This document shows, in pieces, positions 9,489-17,004 of a stretch of DNA of 48,408 nt. Numbering within the stretch: position 1 is the first letter of the stretch; each line of letters starts with the position of its first letter. The position numbers were made by a program, and so were the translations under genes. The DNA comes from an uncultured Oscillospiraceae bacterium (lineage in GTDB: Bacteria > Bacillota > Clostridia > Oscillospirales > Oscillospiraceae), in assembly GCA_900756575.1 (NCBI GenBank), contig CAAEKQ010000182.1, positions 1 through 48,408 of the forward strand. Reading direction: 5' to 3'. Under the pieces are notes generated by a model. The model was given only the letters and a program-made list of their open reading frames with translations, was not told the DNA's origin and ran no database searches.

Positions 9489-9899
9489 ATGAAAACAATT
9501 AATCTTCGGAGTTACTATCCGAGCTATTATAAGGAAGACTATTTCATCGAAGTTCCTGACCAGCTGGCTCAGGAACTTCTTCAGTTTCAGCGGAAAGAAG
9601 ATGCCTATCATCTTCGTACTTACCGAAATAAAGCATATTACTCCTTAGATCGAGGTGATGGAATCGAAAACCATGTATTATTTACCGCTGCAACCCCAGA
9701 TGAACTATATGAAAAGAAGTTGACGAACCAGCAGCTTCACGCCGCGATCAGTCAACTCCCTGAAAAGCAGGCAAAAAGGATTTATGCCTACTACTTTTTA
9801 GATATGGACGAACCTACCATTGCACGGACTGAGGGCGTAAGCCACCAGGCCGTGCATTCGTCTATTCAGCACGGATTAAAAAAATCGAGAAAATTTTGA
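9489..9899 (+). CDS. Sigma-70-like HTH protein of the mobile element
   Basis: A 136-residue protein starting MKTINLRSYYPSYY. The C-terminal third (about 90-132, KQAKRIYAYYFLDMDEPTIARTEGVSHQAV) has a sigma-70 region 4-like helix-turn-helix. Proteins of this kind are common in Firmicute integrative elements, a few hundred bases upstream of xis and int, as here. Region 2 of a true sigma factor is not visible, so it may be a regulator rather than a sigma factor. The frame continues upstream to 9366 but crosses a terminator, so the ATG at 9489 is preferred. Its Shine-Dalgarno sequence lies within the hairpin arm. Confidence 0.75.
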   Translation: MKTINLRSYYPSYYKEDYFIEVPDQLAQELLQFQRKEDAYHLRTYRNKAYYSLDRGDGIENHVLFTAATPDELYEKKLTNQQLHAAISQLPEKQAKRIYAYYFLDMDEPTIARTEGVSHQAVHSSIQHGLKKSRKF

Positions 9900-10337
9900 A
9901 GAATTCTTTCTAAGGGGGTTGCTTTTCGTCCGATTTTTGAAATGGTATATGAGAGGTATTTTATATCATGACATAACCGTGAGCTGAGAGCTCGGGGCGA
10001 TGCGTCTACCTCTCAGCATCGCCCTACCATGTCAGCAATTCTGCGACATAGACAACTGAATACATCAATCTCAGATACGTTCATCTGTGTCCCAGAGATG
10101 GGAAGCTATGCTGCAATGTACGCCAAGACGCAACTGCCGAGCGATTCATACAATGCAGCTGTCGGGCCGTGGCAAGCCCGATACGGCCATAACAGCACAG
10201 ATGGATCATGATACTTGCGTCCGGCTCGCGTCAGGTGGAGGGACGCCCCGCCATCAGCATGGAGGGAGGTGAGACCTATGGAGCAGCTGCCAGCTGCCGT
10301 CTGAGATCATATACAACTACACGACTAGAGGTAAACT
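9900..10337 (+). other. Structured non-coding stretch between sigma-like gene and xis
   Basis: No convincing gene fills these 438 bases; the two 60-residue frames have no ribosome binding site and no recognisable domain. Strong structures are visible: a 9-bp hairpin (9995-10003 with 10016-10024) and an overlapping alternative stem (GCTGAGAG near 9983 with CTCTCAGC near 10010). A TCGGGC/GCCCGA hairpin lies near 10160. An 8-codon ORF with a very strong Shine-Dalgarno sequence follows. This could be a regulatory leader for excision functions. Confidence 0.5.
10278..10304 (+). CDS. Possible 8-aa leader peptide (MEQLPAAV)
   Basis: The ATG at 10278 is preceded by GGAGGGAGGTGAG, the strongest ribosome binding site in the mobile element, and the frame stops after eight codons. 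It lies 33 bases upstream of the excisionase-like ATG. A translated mini-ORF could couple translation or attenuation to xis. Only the ribosome binding site and frame support it. Confidence 0.4.
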   Translation: MEQLPAAV

Positions 10338-10547
10338 ATGAAAACCAAAGAAGCGTATAACGTATTGTTTGTTGACTACCCTGATATTGTAAATGTTGAG
10401 CAAATGTGTGAAATGCTTGGCGGCATTAGCACGAAAACAGCCTATCAGCTATTAAAAACAGGTAGCATTAAAAGTTTTATTGTCGGGAAACGCTATCGTA
10501 TTCCCAAAATAAACATTATGGAGTATCTTCAGTTAGTCAGCGGCTAA
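10338..10547 (+). CDS. Excisionase-like helix-turn-helix protein
   Basis: A 69-residue DNA-binding protein of the MerR/excisionase type: 'NVEQMCEMLGGISTKTAYQLLKTG' forms the helix-turn-helix and 'IVGKRYRIPKINIMEYL' the wing and final helix. Small proteins like this directly precede the integrase in many Firmicute elements and bend DNA for excision. The integrase follows 80 bases downstream in the same orientation. It is full length for the family. Confidence 0.85.
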   Translation: MKTKEAYNVLFVDYPDIVNVEQMCEMLGGISTKTAYQLLKTGSIKSFIVGKRYRIPKINIMEYLQLVSG

Positions 10548-10627
10548 TTTTTTTACACCCGGAAGTACAACTGATATAATATCCCTGTCAGTGGCAGGTG
10601 GACTTCTCAAATTAGGAGGGACAAAAT

Positions 10628-11875
10628 ATGGTAGCAGGCCATCTGCGAGAAAAACGGGGATATTACTATATCGTCCTCAGTTATAAAGATATCAATGGGA
10701 AACGGCAAACACCATCCAAATCTACAGGATTGCCGGTCAAAGGAAATAAGAAGCGTGCAGAAGCAATGCTTCGAGAAGCTCAGCTTCGAAAGGAACAGGA
10801 GCTTGAATTAGAGAGGCAGCAACTTCCATGCACAGAAACTCAGGAACCCCTATTTTCACAAAAAGATGTGGGTTTCACTGACTATATGTCGAAATGGCTC
10901 GCAATGATGCAAAGCAATGTGGAGGAAACTACATTTTCGTCCTATTCAACCTGCGTGAAAAAGCGAATCAACCCATATTTTGATCACTTTTTTCCAGGAA
11001 TCAAGTTGAGAGAGATTACATCCGCACATATCCAGGAGTTTTATATCTATGAACGAACGGAACGGAAGCTCAGCAATAATACTATCTTGCGGCGGCATGC
11101 AAACATTCGCAAGGCACTACAGTATGCGCTGAGAGTAGGATTGATTCCGTCAAATCCTGCGGTATTAGTAGAACGTCCGAAGCCCGGTGGTTATAAGGCG
11201 GCATTTTGTAACGAGGAGGAACTGCGAACTGTAATTGCAGCAGTAAAGGGCGATCCAGTTGAATTCGCCGTAATTACGGCAGCATTTTACGGCTTGCGCC
11301 GCAGCGAGATTGTCGGTCTTAAATGGGATGCAATTAACTTTCAAAAGAAAACCATTACAATTCGCCATGTAGTAACGCAGACAATGGTAGAAGGAAAACA
11401 TACTGTGATTCAAAAGGATCGGACGAAGAACAAAACGAGCCATAGATCTCTTCCTCTGGTTGTGCCCTTTGAAGCGCTGCTATTAGACATGAAACGTCAG
11501 CAGAAAGAAAACCAAATCTTGTGTGGTAATTGTTATAACACCGATTATCTGGATTATATCTATGTTGACCCCATTGGAAATCTGATTAAACCAGATTATA
11601 TTACCGGACATTTTCAGCTTGTCCTCAAGAAAAACGGATTACGCCGCATTCGGTTTCACGATTTACGCCATAGTTGTGCCAGTCTCTTACTTGCACATGG
11701 TGTCAATCTGAAGCAAATCCAGGAGTGGCTTGGTCATAGCAACATAGCGACAACTGGCGATATATACGCCCACTTAGATGTGGAAAGCAAAGTGGCATCT
11801 GCGGAAGCTATCATTGAATTGCTTCCGGCGGCGGGACTCCCAGAGGATAGAAAAACCGCCGCAAATCAAAACTGA
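10628..11875 (+). CDS. Tyrosine recombinase (phage-type integrase)
   Basis: A 415-residue integrase with ribosome binding site AGGAGGG. The N-terminal arm-binding domain (about 5-60) has the 'KRGYYYIVLSYKDINGKR' AP2-like beta strands. The SAM-like core-binding domain is about 85-180 and the catalytic domain about 190-390. Catalytic residues are visible: Arg224 (GLRRSE), His344 and Arg347 (HDLRH), His370 (WLGH) and Tyr380 (GDIYAHLD). It is intact and probably active. It ends 13 bases from the 3' end of a tRNA-Leu gene, the classic position for an integrase next to its attachment site, so it most likely moved this element into tRNA-Leu. The far end of the element was not found in the window. 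Confidence 0.95.
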   Translation: MVAGHLREKRGYYYIVLSYKDINGKRQTPSKSTGLPVKGNKKRAEAMLREAQLRKEQELELERQQLPCTETQEPLFSQKDVGFTDYMSKWLAMMQSNVEETTFSSYSTCVKKRINPYFDHFFPGIKLREITSAHIQEFYIYERTERKLSNNTILRRHANIRKALQYALRVGLIPSNPAVLVERPKPGGYKAAFCNEEELRTVIAAVKGDPVEFAVITAAFYGLRRSEIVGLKWDAINFQKKTITIRHVVTQTMVEGKHTVIQKDRTKNKTSHRSLPLVVPFEALLLDMKRQQKENQILCGNCYNTDYLDYIYVDPIGNLIKPDYITGHFQLVLKKNGLRRIRFHDLRHSCASLLLAHGVNLKQIQEWLGHSNIATTGDIYAHLDVESKVASAEAIIELLPAAGLPEDRKTAANQN

Positions 11876-11885
11876 TTTGCGACGG
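11856..11885 (-). terminator. Terminator between integrase and tRNA-Leu
   Basis: An imperfect 13-bp stem (CCGCCGCAAATCA with TGATTTGCGACGG) has a T run on its minus-strand side. It ends the tRNA-Leu transcript, overlaps the last codons of the integrase, and could serve both strands. Confidence 0.75.
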
Positions 11886-11887
11886 TG

Positions 11888-11974
11888 TGGTGCCGCTAAC
11901 CGGACTTGAACCGGTACTGGATTGCTCCAGGCAGATTTTAAGTCTGCTATGTCTACCTATTCCATCATAGCGGC
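11888..11974 (-). tRNA. tRNA-Leu (UAA)
   Basis: An 87-nt class II tRNA with encoded CCA. The acceptor arms GCCGCTA and TAGCGGC pair, the anticodon stem GCAGA/TCTGC encloses a TAA anticodon, the long variable arm pairs CTGGA/TCCAG, and the T arm ACCGG/CCGGT holds TTCAAGT. Its 3' end faces the integrase and is the likely attachment site. Confidence 0.95.
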
Positions 11975-12123
11975 ATATGAAATTTGCTTGGCACCATGAA
12001 AACAAAGCCTGAGAAATTGGAGGCCCATTTAGGAGGCCCATCGGCAAAATCTTGAACCAGCATAAACAAAAGCAGCTGGAACTGCAACGGTTTGAGAAAT
12101 AACCGGACAAAATCACGCAGAAC

Positions 12124-12163
12124 ATTTTAAGTCCCTTGTGTCTGCCAATTTCACCATACCAGC
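12124..12163 (-). pseudogene. Truncated tRNA-Leu (5' half only)
   Basis: On the minus strand from 12163 the sequence follows a clostridial tRNA-Leu: acceptor GCTGGTA, D-arm 'GGCAGACAC', anticodon-stem AAGGGA and TTAAAAT anticodon loop (UAA). It then diverges completely, with no pairing anticodon stem, variable arm or T arm. The intact tRNA-Leu 150 bases away shares GACTTAAAAT with it. It is probably a tRNA cut by past integration or deletion. Confidence 0.75.
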
Positions 12164-12229
12164 GTTGATGTTATTTTACCCCAGCACGGGGAGCTCTGTC
12201 AAGGGGAATGTACGTTTCCGGCGGCGAGG

Positions 12230-12258
12230 TTGCCGAGAAAATGGAAACGTGGTATGAT
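12230..12258 (+). promoter_or_regulatory. Promoter of the GTPase-NYN gene
   Basis: TTGCCG (12230-12235) and TATGAT (12253-12258) are 17 nt apart. The promoter lies downstream of an in-frame ATG at 12208, which shows that the real start is the ATG at 12292. Confidence 0.65.
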
Positions 12259-12291
12259 ATCCTTATTAAAAAGCAAAGGAATGCTGATTTT

Positions 12292-14823
12292 ATGTTAAAA
12301 CGGTCAGTCATTGGCATCCTGGCCCATGTGGACGCGGGAAAGACCACCTTGTCCGAGGCCATGCTCTATACGGCGGGCAGCCTGCGGATTCTAGGCCGGG
12401 TGGATCATGGGGATGCCTTTTTGGATACCTTTTCATTGGAGCGGCAGCGGGGCATTACGATTTTTTCCAAGCAGGCGGTATTGCAGCTGCCAAGGCTGCG
12501 GGCCACGTTGCTGGACACCCCGGGCCATGTGGATTTTTCCGCAGAGATGGAGCGAACCATGGATGTGCTGGACTGCGCCATTCTGGTGGTCAGCGGCAGC
12601 TCCGGGGTACAGAGCCATACCATGACGGTGTGGAAGCTCCTCCGGCAGCGGAATATTCCCACCCTGCTGTTCGTGAACAAAATGGATCTTCCTGGAACGG
12701 AGCGGGAGTCGGTACTCCGGGATCTTAGAAGCCAGCTTAGCGAGCGAATCTGCGTCCTGCCCCCGGAGGATCCCGAGGAGCTGGCGCTATGCGATGAAGC
12801 GTTGCTGGAGGAATTTCTGAATACCGGCGCTCTTTTGGCGGACTCCATTACCGCGGCAGTGCAGCAGGGAAGAATCTTCCCGGTGTGGTTCGGTTCGGCG
12901 TTGAAGCTCCAGGGGGTATCGGAATTCATGAAGGCGCTGGAAACGTATGCGCCCCAGTGTACCGGCGGACGGGAATTCGGCGCGCGGGTCTATAAAATCT
13001 CCCGGGACGAGCAGAATCAGCGGATGAGCCATATGAAGATCACCGGCGGCGTGCTCCATGTGCGGGATACCCTGCCCTCCGGAGAAAAGGTCACGCAGCT
13101 GCGGGTCTATTCCGGGGCGAAATATCAGACCGTGGAGGAAGCCCAGGTCGGCGACGTGGTGGCGGCATTGGGCCTCAGCCAAACCTATGCCGGTCAGGGC
13201 CTTGGCAAGGAAACGGCCTCGGAGGAAGCGGCGGCCATGACCCCGGTGCTCACCTATCGGGTGATTTTGCCGGAGGGGGCCGATCTCACAAGAAGCCTTG
13301 CACAGCTCCGGCAGCTGGAGGAGGAAGAACCCCAGCTCCATGTGGAATTCGACACCCATCGTCAGGAAATTCGCGTGGGCATTATGGGCCCGGTGCAGCT
13401 GGAGATTCTAAAGGAGCTGCTGCTGGAGCGGTTTGGACTGGAAGTCGAATTCGACCAGGGGAGCATTCTCTACCGGGAGACCATCGCGTCCACGGTGGAG
13501 GGCGTGGGACATTACGAACCCCTCCGGCACTATGCCGAGGTGCATCTCCTGCTGGAGCCGGGGGAGCGGGGCAGCGGACTTGTCTTCACGTCCTCCTGCT
13601 CTGAGGATCAGCTGGATCGCAACTGGCAGCGGCTGATTTTGACCCACCTCATGGAAAAGCAGCATCTGGGCGTGCTGACCGGTTCGCCCATTACGGATAT
13701 GAAGATCACGCTGGTGGCCGGAAAAGCCCATGTGAAGCACACCGAGGGCGGCGATTTCCGGCAGGCCACCTATCGGGCGGTGCGGCAGGGCTTAATGCAG
13801 GCGGAAAGCGTGCTGCTGGAGCCCTGGTATGCCTTGCATTTGGAGGTGCCCCAGGAAAATGTGGGCCGGGCCATGTCCGATCTCCAGCGGATGGGCGCGG
13901 AACTGAATCCGCCGGAGACAAAGGGAGACACGGCGGTGCTGGAGGGCACGGTTTCGGTCTCCGCCTTCGGAGATTATCCCCAGGAAATCACCGCTTATAC
14001 CCATGGATTGGGGCGGATTTCCTTGACGGTTCACGGCTATGCTCCCTGCCACAATCAAGCTGCGGTGGTGACAGAAACGGGCTACGACCCGGAGAAGGAT
14101 GTGGACAACTCTCCGGACAGCATTTTCTGCGACCACGGCGCGGGATCCCTGGTGAAGTGGAATGAGGTGCCGGAGCATATGCATCTGCCCGGCGTATTAA
14201 AGCCCCCGGCCCCGGAGGAACCGGAGCGGGAGGTATTGGGCCGGAGATATAAGGCCCTGGCGGCGACAGACAAGGAGCTCATGCAGATTTTTGAGCGCAC
14301 CTATGGGCCGGTGCACCGGGATCGGATGCAGGCCATGCGCACGCAGAAATCCGGCAGCTCCTCCAAACCCTATAAAGCCGCGCCGGTTCCCCAGGGGCCG
14401 GAATATATTCTGGTGGACGGCTATAATATGATTTTTGCTTGGCCGTTCCTGAAAACCCTGGCCGCCCAGGATTTGAATGCCGCCCGGGATCAGCTGGTGG
14501 ACATTCTGCGGAATTACCAGAGCTATCGGCAGTGCCCAGTGATTCTGGTATTCGACGCCTATAAGGTCAAGGGCAATCCCGGCTCAGTGGAGCACTACGG
14601 CGACCTGTCGGTGGTCTACACCAAGGAGGCCCAGACGGCGGACAGCTATATTGAGCGGCTGTCCTACGACCTGGGGAAAAAACACCGGGTGCGGGTGGCC
14701 ACCTCCGACGGCATGGAGCAGATCATCATTCTGGGCCACGGCGCATTACGTACGCCTGCATCGGTATTCCTTCGGGAAGTGGAGGATGTGATGGAGGATA
14801 TTCGGAGCTTTTTGTCGGAATAA
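12292..14823 (+). CDS. TetM/EF-G-like translational GTPase fused to a YacP/Rae1-type NYN nuclease domain
   Basis: An 843-residue protein; the start at 12292 has AAAGGA upstream and fits the promoter. Residues 1-640 follow ribosomal-protection/EF-G GTPases: P-loop AHVDAGKT (11-18), RGITI switch 1, DTPGHVDF switch 2, NKMD, then domains II-V. Residues 704-840 form an NYN (PIN-like) domain of the YacP family with the acidic residues kept: Asp709 (VDGYN), Asp755 (VFDAY), Asp784 (ADSYIE) and Asp806 (TSDG). Bacillus YacP/Rae1 is a ribosome-associated endoribonuclease that cleaves mRNA in the A site. The GTPase half could deliver this nuclease to ribosomes, for rescue or stress-linked cleavage. Automatic annotation may call it tetracycline resistance, but nothing else supports that role. 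The domain calls are secure; the function is inference. Confidence 0.9.
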   Translation: MLKRSVIGILAHVDAGKTTLSEAMLYTAGSLRILGRVDHGDAFLDTFSLERQRGITIFSKQAVLQLPRLRATLLDTPGHVDFSAEMERTMDVLDCAILVVSGSSGVQSHTMTVWKLLRQRNIPTLLFVNKMDLPGTERESVLRDLRSQLSERICVLPPEDPEELALCDEALLEEFLNTGALLADSITAAVQQGRIFPVWFGSALKLQGVSEFMKALETYAPQCTGGREFGARVYKISRDEQNQRMSHMKITGGVLHVRDTLPSGEKVTQLRVYSGAKYQTVEEAQVGDVVAALGLSQTYAGQGLGKETASEEAAAMTPVLTYRVILPEGADLTRSLAQLRQLEEEEPQLHVEFDTHRQEIRVGIMGPVQLEILKELLLERFGLEVEFDQGSILYRETIASTVEGVGHYEPLRHYAEVHLLLEPGERGSGLVFTSSCSEDQLDRNWQRLILTHLMEKQHLGVLTGSPITDMKITLVAGKAHVKHTEGGDFRQATYRAVRQGLMQAESVLLEPWYALHLEVPQENVGRAMSDLQRMGAELNPPETKGDTAVLEGTVSVSAFGDYPQEITAYTHGLGRISLTVHGYAPCHNQAAVVTETGYDPEKDVDNSPDSIFCDHGAGSLVKWNEVPEHMHLPGVLKPPAPEEPEREVLGRRYKALAATDKELMQIFERTYGPVHRDRMQAMRTQKSGSSSKPYKAAPVPQGPEYILVDGYNMIFAWPFLKTLAAQDLNAARDQLVDILRNYQSYRQCPVILVFDAYKVKGNPGSVEHYGDLSVVYTKEAQTADSYIERLSYDLGKKHRVRVATSDGMEQIIILGHGALRTPASVFLREVEDVMEDIRSFLSE

Positions 14824-14827
14824 CCAA

Positions 14828-14871
14828 AAAAGATCCGTCAGAATCCGCAGATGCATTTGTGCGGTGTTGCC
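14828..14871. repeat. Truncated copy of the fold-back repeat
   Basis: These 44 bases match the end of the fold-back element at 43586-43747 (reverse complement of 43586-43629) at about 38 of 44 positions, including an exact 15-base TTGTGCGGTGTTGCC end. The other arm is missing. It lies immediately after the GTPase-NYN stop codon. Confidence 0.7.
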
Positions 14872-14892
14872 CTATATATAATGTATCGCAAA

Positions 14893-14929
14893 GCCCCCTG
14901 ACCTTCCGATATCGGAGGGAACAGGGGGC
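14893..14929. terminator. Bidirectional terminator between GTPase-NYN gene and prfC
   Basis: GCCCCCTG (14893-14900) pairs with CAGGGGGC (14922-14929), enclosing an inner TTCCGAT/ATCGGA stem. The genes on both sides converge here. Confidence 0.8.
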
Positions 14930-14935
14930 GATTTC

Positions 14936-16522
14936 TTATTCCTCGGCGCTTCTGGTCTCACTGAGCACCAGGCCGGGGTTCTTTTTAATGTTGAAGTCGA
15001 TGGACCAATAGCTGGAGAAGACCAGCAGACTGCGGCCGCGATAATCCTCCAGCAGCTCGGCGTCGGAGGAGAGCATCAGATCCTTGGGCTCGCAGGGGCA
15101 CTGGTCGATGAATCGCAGGAACTGATAGGGCAGGTTGTACATACGCAGATCCACGCCGTACTCGTTCTTCATCCGGTACTGGAATACGTCGAACTGAAGG
15201 GTGCCGACTACGCCGACGATGACCTCCTCCATGCCGGTGTTGGGCACCTTGAAAATCTGAATGGCGCCTTCCTGGGCAATCTGCTCGGTGCCCTTGATGA
15301 ACTGCTTGCGCTTCATGGTGTCCTTGGGGCTGACCCGGGTGAAATGCTCTGGGGCGAAGGTGGGGATGCCCTCAAACTTGAACTTCTTACCAGGCTTGCA
15401 CAGGGTGTCGCCAATGGAGTAGATGCCAGGGTCGAACACGCCAATGATATCGCCGGCGTAGGCCTCCTCTACGATCTCACGATCCTGGGCCATCAGCTGC
15501 TGGGGCTGGGAAAGGCGCTGCTTTTTGCCGCCCTGAACGTGGTAGACCTCCATGTCCCGGGTGAACTTGCCGGAGGTGATGCGCATGAATGCGATACGAT
15601 CCCGGTGGGCCTTGTTCATATTTGCCTGAATTTTGAAGATAAAGGCGGAGAAATCCGGAGAGAAGGGGTCGATTTCCACATCACCGGCCTTCCGGGGCAG
15701 CGGCGGAGTGGTCATGTTCAGGAATTCGTTCAGGAAGGGCTCCACGCCGAAGGTGGTCAGTGCGGAACCGAAGAACACGGGGCTCTGCTGACCGGAACGC
15801 ACGCGCTCCAGATCAAACTCCGCACCGGCGCCCAGAAGATCCACTTCCTCCTGGAGCTGATGCCACTTGTCCTCGCCGATGAGCTCGCCCATCTTGGGAT
15901 CGCTGAGCTCAATTTCCTCCGCAGCGGAGCGGCTCTTAAAGGACGTGTCGGTGAACCGGAGAATATGGCCGCTGGGACGGTCATAAACACCCTGGAATTC
16001 CTTGCCGGAGCCGATGGGCCAGTTGATGGGGCAGGTCTCGATGCCCAGCTCCTGCTCGATCTGCTCGCAGAGCTCAAAGGGATCCCGGGCGTCCCGGTCC
16101 ATTTTATTGATAAACGTAAAAATCGGAATATGCCGCAGGGTGCAGACCTTAAACAGCTTCCGGGTCTGGGGCTCTACGCCTTTTGCTGCGTCGATGACCA
16201 TGACGGCGGAATCGGCGGCCATGAGGGTACGGTAGGTGTCCTCGGAGAAGTCCTGGTGGCCCGGTGTGTCGAGAATGTTGATGCAGTAGCCGTTATAGCT
16301 GAACTGGAGCACGGAGGACGTGACGGAAATACCACGCTGCTTCTCAATCTCCATCCAGTCGGAGACGGCGGCGCGGCTGTTTTTCTTGCCCTTGACCACA
16401 CCGGCCTGGGCGATGGCGCCTCCGTATAGCAGAAATTTCTCGGTGAGGGTGGTTTTACCGGCATCCGGGTGCGAGATAATGGCAAAGGTCCGGCGGCGCT
16501 GGATCTCTTCTTGTAGTGTCAT
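14936..16522 (-). CDS. prfC: Peptide chain release factor 3
   Basis: A 528-residue translational GTPase, the normal RF3 length. It has the P-loop SHPDAGKTT, switch 1 'RGISVTSSV', 'DTPGHQDF', and 'NKMDRDARDPFEL', followed by the RF3 domain II and C-terminal domain. RF3 recycles RF1/RF2 after peptide release. The frame is open upstream to 16648, but the ATG at 16522 has a perfect GGAGG seven bases before it and gives the canonical N-terminus (MTLQEEIQRRRTFAIISHPD). It converges on the GTPase-NYN gene, so two translation GTPases share one terminator. Confidence 0.97.
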   Translation of the reverse strand: MTLQEEIQRRRTFAIISHPDAGKTTLTEKFLLYGGAIAQAGVVKGKKNSRAAVSDWMEIEKQRGISVTSSVLQFSYNGYCINILDTPGHQDFSEDTYRTLMAADSAVMVIDAAKGVEPQTRKLFKVCTLRHIPIFTFINKMDRDARDPFELCEQIEQELGIETCPINWPIGSGKEFQGVYDRPSGHILRFTDTSFKSRSAAEEIELSDPKMGELIGEDKWHQLQEEVDLLGAGAEFDLERVRSGQQSPVFFGSALTTFGVEPFLNEFLNMTTPPLPRKAGDVEIDPFSPDFSAFIFKIQANMNKAHRDRIAFMRITSGKFTRDMEVYHVQGGKKQRLSQPQQLMAQDREIVEEAYAGDIIGVFDPGIYSIGDTLCKPGKKFKFEGIPTFAPEHFTRVSPKDTMKRKQFIKGTEQIAQEGAIQIFKVPNTGMEEVIVGVVGTLQFDVFQYRMKNEYGVDLRMYNLPYQFLRFIDQCPCEPKDLMLSSDAELLEDYRGRSLLVFSSYWSIDFNIKKNPGLVLSETRSAEE

Positions 16523-16638
16523 AGAAAAACCTCCATTGTGGGGTGGAAAGATATTGGATAGATTCAGACGTGTCGAGCCTACATGGGGATGCCCTCCTGC
16601 GAAATGTGGGTTGATAGCCGAAAAAGCAAATATCATGG

Positions 16639-16666
16639 AAAAAAGCACGCCGAAGCGTGCTTTTTT
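16639..16666 (-). terminator. Terminator of the tRNA operon
   Basis: A perfect 12-bp stem (AAAAAAGCACGC with GCGTGCTTTTTT, 4-nt loop) sits just past the tRNA-Glu CCA end. Confidence 0.9.
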
Positions 16667-16667
16667 C

Positions 16668-16742
16668 TGGTGACCCCGACGAGAATCGAACTCGTGTTAC
16701 AGCCGTGAAAGGGCCGTGTCTTAACCGCTTGACCACGGGGCC
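16668..16742 (-). tRNA. tRNA-Glu (UUC)
   Basis: A 75-nt tRNA with encoded CCA. The acceptor GGCCCCG pairs with CGGGGTC, the anticodon loop carries TTC, and the T arm has GTTCGATTC. It is downstream of tRNA-Met in the same orientation. Confidence 0.96.
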
Positions 16743-16771
16743 AGCGCTGATGCAAAAGCACCAGAAAAGAA

Positions 16772-16795
16772 AAAGGCGGATGGAAGTCCGCCTTG
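16772..16795 (-). terminator. Hairpin between tRNA-Met and tRNA-Glu
   Basis: AAGGCGGA pairs with TCCGCCTT and is followed on the minus strand by T's. It may end part of the transcription after tRNA-Met or serve as a processing signal. Confidence 0.6.
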
Positions 16796-16796
16796 T

Positions 16797-16872
16797 TGGT
16801 AGCGGCAACTGGACTCGAACCAGTGACACTCCGGGTATGAACCGAATGCTCTACCAACTGAGCTATGCCGCC
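16797..16872 (-). tRNA. tRNA-Met (CAU, elongator type)
   Basis: A 76-nt tRNA with encoded CCA. The acceptor GGCGGCA pairs with TGCCGCT, the anticodon loop is TTCATAC, and the T arm is CTGGTTCGAGTCCAG. The fully paired first base pair and sequence resemble clostridial elongator tRNA-Met rather than the initiator. An Ile2 (lysidine) tRNA also has CAU, but the body favours Met. metG lies about 600 bases away. Confidence 0.93.
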
Positions 16873-16901
16873 ATAGAGCCGCCCTCAAAAGGGCAAGGCC
16901 T

Positions 16902-16930
16902 ATTATATAGAAAAAAGGCTGTATTGTCAA
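16902..16930 (-). promoter_or_regulatory. Consensus promoter of the tRNA-Met/tRNA-Glu operon
   Basis: On the minus strand TTGACA and TATAAT are separated by exactly 17 nt, a perfect consensus for a stable RNA operon. Confidence 0.9.
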
Positions 16931-17004
16931 GAGAAAATTGAAGATTTTTTCGATTTTTCGTATGAAACAGCCGCCGCCCATCACATACTATAGCTGGTGA
17001 TGAT

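Larger units (their letters stand above)
11975..12291. other. Junction region between tRNA-Leu and GTPase gene
   Basis: No gene is seen here. The stretch holds a tandem GGAGGCCCAT repeat (about 12020-12043), the truncated tRNA-Leu copy and the promoter of the downstream GTPase gene (TTGCCG at 12230, TATGAT at 12253, 17-nt spacer). It reads as an integration scar. Confidence 0.6.

Noticed and set aside
10029..10272. Two overlapping 60-residue ORFs between the sigma-like gene and xis
   Set aside because: No ribosome binding sites, no recognisable domain, and they overlap clear hairpins; the region looks non-coding.
12014..12043. Tandem GGAGGCCCAT repeat as a regulatory or CRISPR-like repeat
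   Set aside because: Only two copies with a few bases between them and no further units; no array and no cas genes in the window.
12208..12291. Upstream ATG extending the GTPase-NYN protein by 28 residues
   Set aside because: The extension overlaps the predicted promoter, its Shine-Dalgarno candidate is too close to the ATG, and GTPases of this family start just before the P-loop.
12292..14823. Tetracycline resistance gene
   Set aside because: The GTPase half resembles ribosomal protection proteins, but the NYN fusion and the chromosomal translation-gene setting do not fit an acquired resistance gene.
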